A DNA stretch of 12,354 bases from positions 1 through 12,354 of the forward strand of contig CAMLXE010000021.1 in the NCBI GenBank assembly GCA_946490455.1, given 5' to 3'. The notes beneath the pieces were generated by a model. The model was not told the DNA's origin. It saw only the letters and a program-made list of their open reading frames with translations, and did no database searches. Origin of the DNA: an uncultured Desulfovibrio sp. (GTDB taxonomy: Bacteria; Desulfobacterota; Desulfovibrionia; Desulfovibrionales; Desulfovibrionaceae). Position numbers and translations under genes: made by a program. How positions within the stretch are numbered: position 1 is the stretch's first letter; each line of letters opens with the position of its first letter. Below, piece by piece: positions 6,850 through 12,354 of the stretch.

Positions 6850-9504
6850 ATGACACAGCAAGCATCTCCACGCCTTACCCCCATGTTTGAACAATACCTC
6901 CGGATAAAGGGAGAGTATCCTGATGCTCTGCTCTTCTACCGGATGGGTGACTTCTATGAACTGTTCTTTGAAGATGCGGAGGTTGCGGCCAGAGAACTCC
7001 AGATTGCCCTGACTTCCAGAAATCCCAATGCCGAATCGCCTGTGCCCATGTGCGGCGTTCCGTGGCACGCTGCGGAAGGCTATATCGGCCAGCTGATGAA
7101 CAAGGGCTACAAGATTGCCGTCTGTGACCAGGTAGAAAATCCACGCGAAGCCAAAGGACTGGTGGAACGTGCCGTAACCAGAGTCTATACGGCAGGAACG
7201 ACAGTTGACGAAGTCAGCCTTGAGCCCAAGGGACACACCTTTCTTGGTGCGCTCTGCTGGGATGGAGACGAAGGGCGCGGAGGATTTGCCTGGGTTGACG
7301 TTTCTACAGGCTTCTGGACCGGCCTGCAGGTGAAAAAATATGCGGAACTCTGGCAGTGGGTCTGCAAGATTGCCCCACGAGAACTTCTGCTTCCCGATAC
7401 GCTTTCGCTTACGGAAGTCCCTGGACTTGAAGAAATTCAACTCGTCCGGGTTCCCTTCCGCAGCCACTTTGATTACCGGAGAGCCACTGAACGGATTCAG
7501 GCTGCCCAGTCCGTCGCCGATCTTGCCAGCCTGAATCTCGATAGAAGCAAGGAACTCGTCCAGTCCTGCGGTGCTCTGCTTGCCTATCTTGAACAGACAC
7601 AGATGCAGGATACCCGACATCTGGCCCCCTTCACACCGCTGGATATCAGCAGGCATCTGCTGATTGACGAAGTCACGGAACGCAATCTGGAACTTTTCCG
7701 CCGACTGGATGGCCGTAAGGGCGTAGGAACACTGCGTCATGTGCTGGACAATACGCAAACGCCCATGGGAGGTCGGCTTCTGGAAGAACGCCTGCGCAGC
7801 CCATGGCGAGACATGGCTCCCATTGTCGAAACACAGGATGCCATTGCCTGGCTGGTGCAGGAACCGGAAAAGCGTCAGCTTCTGCGGGTCGCACTCAATT
7901 CGGTCTACGATCTGGAACGTCTGTCCACCCGTATTGCCCTGAACAGAACTTCTCCCAAGGATATGCTCGCCCTGCGCCAGAGCCTGTCCGCACTTCCGCA
8001 TGTCCGTGAAGCCATTCTTGATGCAGGCGGATCGGCAAATCTTCCGGCAGGTCTTGCGCGGGTGCTTGAACACTGGGATGATCTTGCTGACCATGCCGCA
8101 ATACTGGAACGTGCTCTTGTGGACGATCCTCCACAGCTCATCACTGAAGGAGGTCTGTTCAAACAGGGTTACAACGCTGAGCTGGATGAACTGCTCGACC
8201 TTGTGGAACACGGTGAAAATCGGGTTAAGGATCTCCTTGAAGAAGAACAGCGTACGGCAGGTCTGCCCAAGCTCAAGCTCGGCTATAACCGTGTCTTTGG
8301 TTACTATTTTGAACTGTCCAAAGCTGCCGGAGGTGTTCCTCCAGAACACTTTATCCGCCGTCAGACGCTGGCCAACGCCGAACGGTTCACTACAGCCAGA
8401 CTCAAGGAACTGGAAGAAAAGCTGCTCTCTGCCTCCGATAGGCGCAAGAATCTGGAATACAGACTCTTCCAGGATCTGCGCACTATTCTGGCCGAATCCA
8501 GACCACGCATGCTTTTCATGGCAGAGGTACTCGCTCAGTTCGATTACTGGCAGTCTCTTGCCGAAACAGCAGCCAGATACAGATGGTCAAGGCCCGAACT
8601 GACCACGGATCAGAACATCACCATCAGAGAAGGGCGACATCCTGTGGTGGAGGCTATCATTGGCGAAGCAGCCTTTGTCCCCAATGATCTGCACATGGAC
8701 GCCGAACGGCGCCTTCTCCTTATCACAGGCCCCAACATGGCCGGTAAATCCACCATTCTTCGACAAACGGCCCTCATCTGTCTTCTCGCGCAAATGGGTT
8801 CCTTTGTCCCGGCAGCAGAAGCCAGACTGGGACTCTGTGACCGTATTTTCTCCCGCGTAGGCGCCTCGGACAATCTCGCTCAGGGTCAAAGTACCTTCAT
8901 GGTTGAAATGATGGAAACAGCCCGTATTCTTCGACAGGCGACCAAACGCAGTCTGGTTATCCTTGATGAAATCGGACGCGGAACAAGTACCTTCGATGGT
9001 CTGGCTCTGGCCTGGGCGGTAGCGGAAGAACTGGCCAGAAGAGCCAATGGAAGTCTGCGTACGCTCTTTGCCACGCACTATCACGAGCTTACGGCACTTG
9101 AAGGCAAAATTCCGGGTATCCATACCATGAATATTGCCATCCGGGAATGGAACGGAGAGATTGTCTTTTTGCGTCGTCTGATTCCCGGACCTTCGGACCG
9201 AAGCTATGGCATTGAGGTTGCCAGACTGGCAGGTGTCCCCCAGGCCGTCGTCCAGCGAGCCAGAGAAATTCTGGCCCAGCTTGAACAGAACAGGGGAACC
9301 TCTCCCGTACGACAGGCAGTCCCTGCCCTGCTTCCCGGCATCACGCTGCCCACTCCCAAAACACAGAAGGAAGCCCCCCCTCAGGCTGTTCCGGAACATC
9401 CACTGGTGGTGGCCCTGCGCGATACGGACCCCAATACCCTGACCCCTCTGCAGGCTTTGCAAAAATTGACAGAATGGAAACAACTATGGGGAACGACATC
9501 ATGA
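6850..9504 (+). CDS. mutS: DNA mismatch repair ATPase MutS
   Basis: Binds mismatches and small loops and starts methyl-independent or -directed repair with MutL. The protein has 884 residues, in the usual 850-890 range. The mismatch-binding domain contains F35-Y-E37 in GDFYELF, the Phe-x-Glu pair that wedges into the mismatch. Connector and lever/clamp domains follow (about 130-560). The ATPase has the Walker A loop GPNMAGKST at 627-635 and Walker B with D706 and E707 (LVILDEIGRGTSTFDG), then FATHYHEL. The C-terminal helix-turn-helix (about 855-880, TLTPLQALQKLTEW) serves dimer formation. The ATG at 6850 is chosen for alignment with other MutS proteins although no Shine-Dalgarno precedes it. 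A TTG at 6772 overlapping the lapA stop is in frame but would make the hairpin coding. It overlaps the lipoprotein gene by ATGA. Confidence 0.97.
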   Translation: MTQQASPRLTPMFEQYLRIKGEYPDALLFYRMGDFYELFFEDAEVAARELQIALTSRNPNAESPVPMCGVPWHAAEGYIGQLMNKGYKIAVCDQVENPREAKGLVERAVTRVYTAGTTVDEVSLEPKGHTFLGALCWDGDEGRGGFAWVDVSTGFWTGLQVKKYAELWQWVCKIAPRELLLPDTLSLTEVPGLEEIQLVRVPFRSHFDYRRATERIQAAQSVADLASLNLDRSKELVQSCGALLAYLEQTQMQDTRHLAPFTPLDISRHLLIDEVTERNLELFRRLDGRKGVGTLRHVLDNTQTPMGGRLLEERLRSPWRDMAPIVETQDAIAWLVQEPEKRQLLRVALNSVYDLERLSTRIALNRTSPKDMLALRQSLSALPHVREAILDAGGSANLPAGLARVLEHWDDLADHAAILERALVDDPPQLITEGGLFKQGYNAELDELLDLVEHGENRVKDLLEEEQRTAGLPKLKLGYNRVFGYYFELSKAAGGVPPEHFIRRQTLANAERFTTARLKELEEKLLSASDRRKNLEYRLFQDLRTILAESRPRMLFMAEVLAQFDYWQSLAETAARYRWSRPELTTDQNITIREGRHPVVEAIIGEAAFVPNDLHMDAERRLLLITGPNMAGKSTILRQTALICLLAQMGSFVPAAEARLGLCDRIFSRVGASDNLAQGQSTFMVEMMETARILRQATKRSLVILDEIGRGTSTFDGLALAWAVAEELARRANGSLRTLFATHYHELTALEGKIPGIHTMNIAIREWNGEIVFLRRLIPGPSDRSYGIEVARLAGVPQAVVQRAREILAQLEQNRGTSPVRQAVPALLPGITLPTPKTQKEAPPQAVPEHPLVVALRDTDPNTLTPLQALQKLTEWKQLWGTTS

Positions 9505-9965
9505 AATCATTATTGATGGTTATGCTCATCCTGATTTTCTCCCTTGCTTCCTGTGGCAAAAAGGGCGATCCCGTTCCACAGGATCAGAAAAATCAGTTCA
9601 GCTGGGAAGAGTCCAGGGCGGTCATGACCCCTAACGGCTGTCTGGCCATTGCCGCACTGATGAGTGGGGCTGCCCAGAACGTGAACAGCTTTTCCCTTGA
9701 ACTTGAACCACTGGCACCGCCAGCGGATTCTTCCCTGCCCCCGGAACTTCAGACGCCACAGGATACCTGTGAAGGTTGTCCATTCACACCGCGGGAAACA
9801 GCGGACATTGAGCCGGAAGAAATCACCTCCAATGACCGGGGAACCCGTTACTCCTTTACCTATTGTCCTGAAACAAAAGCGGCTTCCTACCGTTGGCGAC
9901 TGGTTGCCAAAAGTGTCTTTCTGGCCTACCCCTATCAGATCACCCCTGTTCAGACGGCTCGCTGA
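9501..9965 (+). CDS. Small cysteine-containing lipoprotein
   Basis: A 154-residue exported lipoprotein of unknown role. Residues 1-17 are a hydrophobic signal peptide ending in the lipobox LASC, so C18 should be lipidated; the next residues GKKGDPVP are common in small outer-membrane-type lipoproteins. The mature part is Pro/Glu-rich and has four more cysteines: C47, the pair C90 and C93 (CEGC) and C122. They could form two disulfides in the periplasm. The final 30 residues (YRWRLVAKSVF) resemble a beta-strand pair, perhaps fibronectin-like, but I cannot name a family. The ATG at 9501 overlaps the mutS stop and has GGGGA eight bases upstream; an in-frame ATG at 9474, inside mutS, would spoil the signal peptide's short charged start. 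Co-translation with mutS need not mean a shared function. Confidence 0.82.
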   Translation: MKSLLMVMLILIFSLASCGKKGDPVPQDQKNQFSWEESRAVMTPNGCLAIAALMSGAAQNVNSFSLELEPLAPPADSSLPPELQTPQDTCEGCPFTPRETADIEPEEITSNDRGTRYSFTYCPETKAASYRWRLVAKSVFLAYPYQITPVQTAR

Positions 9966-10040
9966 CAGTAGCCGGTCGTCGTTCATGCTCCCAGTATGAT
10001 GGCGCAACAGGACCTGTCAACTTCGTCCAGAACAGACTCA
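9966..10040 (+). other. 3' untranslated tail of the lipoprotein gene
   Basis: 75 bases between the stop codon and the terminator stem. I see no gene or repeat in them. Confidence 0.4.
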
Positions 10041-10070
10041 AAAAGCCGCCTTACAAATAAGGCGGCTTTT
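10041..10070. terminator. Bidirectional intrinsic terminator after the mutS-lipoprotein unit
   Basis: AAAAGCCGCCTTA (10041-10053) and TAAGGCGGCTTTT (10058-10070) form a perfect 13-bp stem around CAAA, with T-runs at the end on both strands. It ends the plus-strand run of genes and could also stop minus-strand transcription coming from the NSS gene. Confidence 0.93.
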
Positions 10071-10451
10071 CTGTACCCGTGGCTCTCTATATAAGAAGTA
10101 GAATGGACCGGAATCAAATACAGCACACTGTCAGCACTGAAATTGCTGCACAGGATTTTGTGTTCTTACGCCACTCCTTATTGCCCAGTATGCAATTTTC
10201 ACCTGCGACAATTGCGTGCCCTATCGGTGACGCATGTTGTCATTCCTGTTTCTCAGAGCTGAAAGAGGGACAGCCAACGCGTAACGGGAAGCAACAGATT
10301 CGTAAAAAGTCTCGGTCTCCGTATGCGGTTCAATTATTCCCCTGTTCTCTCTGCATGACATTCACCAGATCTCGCTCAGCTTTTCTTTCAAGCGCAAACA
10401 TAAAAATCTGTTAAAGGCATCACCATCATAAACTTCCCTACGGATTTCTGC
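10071..10451. other. Gene-free stretch between the terminator and the NSS gene
   Basis: 381 bases with no recognisable gene. A 111-codon plus-strand frame (10079-10414) is open from a GTG without a ribosome binding site; its product is rich in Ser, Arg and scattered Cys with no domain, and I regard it as chance. The sequence holds one small inverted repeat, GCAATT/AATTGC at 10192-10215 with a 12-base spacer. I saw no clear terminator for the NSS gene here, so its transcript may run on to the hairpin at 10041-10070. Confidence 0.4.
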
Positions 10452-11807
10452 TCACAGGATGTGCAGCCCATGCAGAAGAATCAGCAGGATAAGAACCGGA
10501 GTCACCGTTTGACAACAACGAATGAGAAGACGGATTACCATGCCGTTATGCAATGTACCTCCGTTACTCAGCGCGATCTCAAAAGATTTTCTGTCCCAGA
10601 CATACCCGACAAACAGACTCAAAAGCAGTCCGCCTATCGGCAACAGCAGATTTGACGACAGGAAATCATACATATCAAATAATGAAAGTCCAAACAGAGA
10701 AATTTTTCCGAGAACATTTGTACCAAGGGCAGCCGGAATTCCCAGACAGATGACGCCCACCAGCACAAGGAGCGTTGCCTTTTGCCGTTGCAGTCTGAAG
10801 GTATCAACGGCCCAGCTGACAGGAACTTCCATAAGTGAAAGCATGGCCCCTATGGATGCCACCGCCGAAAGCACAAAAAACAGCACGGTGAACAATACCC
10901 CACCAGGCATGGATGCAAAAACGGCCGGGATGGTCAGAAAAAGCAGACTGGTTCCTTCTGTTGGTTCAAATCCAAAACTGAACACGGCGGGGAAAACAGC
11001 AATACCCGCAAGGATGGAAACAAGGAGGTCGCACAGCATGACCCGTATGGCAAGTACAGGGATATTGGTGTCGGACTGGAAATAGCTGCCATAGGTAATC
11101 ATGCAGCCGAATCCAATGGACATTTTGAAAAAGGAAAGCCCCAGCGCCATCAGAATGACCGAACTGTCTATTCTGCCGAAATCCGGCATGAAGAGAAACC
11201 TGAGTCCTTCAACAGCATTGGGCAGCGTGAGACTGCGAATACAGACGACAACCAGCAGCAGAAAAAGCAGAGGGATAAGAATACGCGTAGCCTTTTCGAT
11301 ACCGGCTGATGCACCTCGCATGATGATGGCAGCTGTTATGCCCAGAACCAGCCATTGCCAGCCAAGAGACTGAAGTGGATCATCGAGGAGTGCGGTAAAG
11401 ATGGTCTGGGCGGTCTTTGGGTCCTGTGTGGCAATGGCCCCGGAAAGGGCCTTGGGAATATAGGCAAACACCCAGCCTGCCACGTCAGAATAAAAGGCCA
11501 GGATAATCACTGCCGCAACAATGCCCATACCTCCGACAAGCCACCAGCAACGCCGTTCCGTAAGCTTTGTGAAGGCTCTGAAAGCATTGGTCCGGGTCGA
11601 ACGCCCGATGGTCATCTCCGCAATCATGAGCGGCAGACCAGCCACAAGGGTAGAAAGAAGATATACAAGCAGAAAGGAGGCACCGCCATTCTGTCCCGTC
11701 AGAGCTGGGAATTTCCAGATATTACCAAGCCCTACTGCCGATCCCAACGTTGCAGCAAGGATGCCGAGACGAGAGGCAAAAAGATCCCGTGCCTTTTTTT
11801 CTGTCAT
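10452..11807 (-). CDS. Sodium-dependent transporter, NSS (SNF) family
   Basis: A 451-residue inner-membrane symporter that probably takes up an amino acid or related solute with sodium. The first helix carries the family signature GSAVGLGNIWKFP (22-34), whose unwound part binds substrate and sodium. IAEMTIGR closes helix 2. Helix 6 and its surroundings include ALGLSFFKMSIGFGCMITYGSY, and helix 8 has ASIGAMLSLMEVPVSW, which supplies sodium-site residues. By eye there are 11 membrane segments, as in shorter bacterial members such as MhsT, rather than the 12 of LeuT. The ATG at 11807 has AGGA six bases upstream and leads directly into the conserved RLGILAATLGSAVG. Substrate cannot be deduced. 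The neighbouring AEC permease gene lies about 400 bases upstream with its own terminator, so the gene likely has its own promoter. Confidence 0.94.
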   Translation of the reverse strand: MTEKKARDLFASRLGILAATLGSAVGLGNIWKFPALTGQNGGASFLLVYLLSTLVAGLPLMIAEMTIGRSTRTNAFRAFTKLTERRCWWLVGGMGIVAAVIILAFYSDVAGWVFAYIPKALSGAIATQDPKTAQTIFTALLDDPLQSLGWQWLVLGITAAIIMRGASAGIEKATRILIPLLFLLLVVVCIRSLTLPNAVEGLRFLFMPDFGRIDSSVILMALGLSFFKMSIGFGCMITYGSYFQSDTNIPVLAIRVMLCDLLVSILAGIAVFPAVFSFGFEPTEGTSLLFLTIPAVFASMPGGVLFTVLFFVLSAVASIGAMLSLMEVPVSWAVDTFRLQRQKATLLVLVGVICLGIPAALGTNVLGKISLFGLSLFDMYDFLSSNLLLPIGGLLLSLFVGYVWDRKSFEIALSNGGTLHNGMVIRLLIRCCQTVTPVLILLILLHGLHIL

Positions 11808-11849
11808 AATTTGTCCTATGTTTTACCAAGATGGGAAACTGAATCTGTA

Positions 11850-11888
11850 TTCGATGCGAATCGAAAGTACCAGACAAAACTCTGGTAC
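11850..11888. promoter_or_regulatory. Two adjacent perfect inverted repeats upstream of the NSS gene
   Basis: TTCGAT-GCGA-ATCGAA (11850-11865) and, one base later, GTACCAGA-CAAAAC-TCTGGTAC (11867-11888) are each perfect. They lie 43-81 bases upstream of the NSS start codon on the minus strand, where an operator or leader RNA structure would be expected. No factor can be named. Confidence 0.5.
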
Positions 11889-12151
11889 GACAACAATTCT
11901 TTTCCTCTCAGGTGGAAGGTACTCTTTTGCCATAGACCGTGAGCTGACAGTCAGATTTCATTTTTGGACTCAAATATTCTTAAAAAAGAATCCGCCCCTC
12001 ACCACCTATTCCTTAATGGCAAAACCAAAAGGAAGTTTCTCCTGTACGCTGCTCCCCAATAAGAAGCCCCATTCCAAGGGCATATCCGGCACTTGCTGCA
12101 AAGTTGAAATATGATCTCACCGACAATTCTGTATCTTTCCTCAACCTGCTC

Positions 12152-12196
12152 AAAAGGGAGCAACTCCGCAGCCCAAAAGCGAAATGGCTCCCTTTT
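12152..12196 (-). terminator. Putative terminator of the AEC gene
   Basis: AAAAGGGAGC and GCTCCCTTTT form a perfect 10-bp stem around a 25-base loop, starting eight bases after the AEC stop codon on the minus strand and ending in TTTT. The large loop makes it less than ideal, so other roles remain possible. Confidence 0.5.
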
Positions 12197-12203
12197 CATG
12201 TAA

Positions 12204-12354
12204 TCAAGCAAAATAGCCAAGAACTTCAAACAGATAAATAATCAATGAAAGAGTAATAACGCTCAATCCATTACTCAATATGGTTGTCAGGGCAGCTTCT
12301 TCCGGAACCGTACTATAGACCTGTGCCAGAACCGAAGCCACCATGCCTGATCCC
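12204..12354 (-). CDS. AEC-family permease, C-terminal end only (window edge)
   Basis: Only the last 49 or so codons are visible, since the gene enters from the right edge. The frame reads GSGMVASVLAQVYS, then VPEEAALTTILSNGLSVITL, and ends with SLIIYLFEVLGYFA. A Pro-Glu-x-Ala helix start followed by a final hydrophobic helix with Leu-Ser-x-Ile-Thr is typical of the last membrane helices of auxin efflux carrier (AEC) permeases, which move organic acids or similar solutes across the inner membrane. With so little sequence, another multi-helix transporter family is possible. Confidence 0.65.
   Translation of the reverse strand, partial: GSGMVASVLAQVYSTVPEEAALTTILSNGLSVITLSLIIYLFEVLGYFA

Larger units (their letters stand above)
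11808..12203 (-). other. Intergenic region between the AEC and NSS genes
   Basis: 396 bases without a convincing intact gene. Near the NSS start lie two stacked inverted repeats (11850-11888). A palindrome CTGACAGTCAG (11944-11954) and a short AT-rich stem ATTCTT/AAGAAT (11976-11991) lie further out. Next to the AEC stop is a terminator-like hairpin. The stretch 11999-12200 reads as protein-like in several minus-strand frames in succession (see findings), so it may hold a decayed gene. Confidence 0.45.

Noticed and set aside
6811..8349. A 512-codon minus-strand open frame opposite mutS
   Set aside because: It is the antisense of an intact, strongly recognisable MutS. The product shows no domain. 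The same holds for 4225-5229 and 8587-9483.
10079..10414. A 111-codon plus-strand open frame after the terminator
   Set aside because: GTG start with no ribosome binding site, no domain or membrane pattern, Ser/Arg/Cys-rich product. Looks like chance.
11840..11890. A sigma-54 type promoter (TGGTAC ... GC) on the minus strand upstream of the NSS gene
   Set aside because: The GG-to-GC distance is two bases too long for a sigma-54 site.
1..12354. CRISPR arrays, insertion sequences, phage genes, toxin-antitoxin or defence genes
   Set aside because: No regularly spaced repeats, transposase motifs or terminal inverted repeats were seen. The one recombinase is a housekeeping XerD with no sign of an integrative element nearby.

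Overview
The window looks like an ordinary chromosomal housekeeping region of a Desulfovibrionaceae-like member of the Desulfobacterota (former Deltaproteobacteria). The main reason is protein architecture: a DHH phosphoesterase, a CBS pair and a tRNA nucleotidyltransferase fused in one chain, followed by HIT, LapA and MutS genes. Base composition is roughly balanced. Species is not resolvable from the sequence alone. I found no mobile element, CRISPR array, rRNA or tRNA gene, toxin-antitoxin pair or defence locus.

Layout. Left third, minus strand: the 5' part of aroE (cut by the left edge), an empty stretch of about 380 bases containing a terminator, a small membrane-anchored cysteine protein of TRASH/YHS type, and folK 21 bases upstream of it. 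folK and xerD are divergent, with 69 bases between their start codons. Plus strand: xerD overlaps by ATGA with the 910-residue DHH-CBS-nucleotidyltransferase gene. A roughly 300-base, possibly structured leader follows, then a HIT hydrolase gene and lapA (19 bases apart). A strong hairpin precedes mutS, which overlaps by ATGA with a small lipoprotein gene. A textbook intrinsic terminator ends this run. Right part, minus strand: a gene-poor stretch of about 490 bases, a neurotransmitter:sodium symporter (NSS) family transporter gene, an intergenic region of about 400 bases with inverted repeats, and the 3' end of an AEC-family permease gene cut by the right edge.

How the genes fit together: aroE (shikimate) and folK (folate) are core biosynthesis. 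XerD resolves chromosome dimers. The fused nucleotidyltransferase completes or repairs tRNA 3' ends and may also have a nucleotide or nanoRNA phosphodiesterase activity. MutS does mismatch repair. The two transporters are probably a separate amino-acid or solute uptake/efflux neighbourhood. The most unusual points are not a new system but local ones: the three-enzyme fusion, a mutS leader with a 17-bp hairpin, no U-tract and no Shine-Dalgarno, a possibly leaderless xerD, stacked inverted repeats upstream of the NSS gene, and a coding-like relic between the two transporters.
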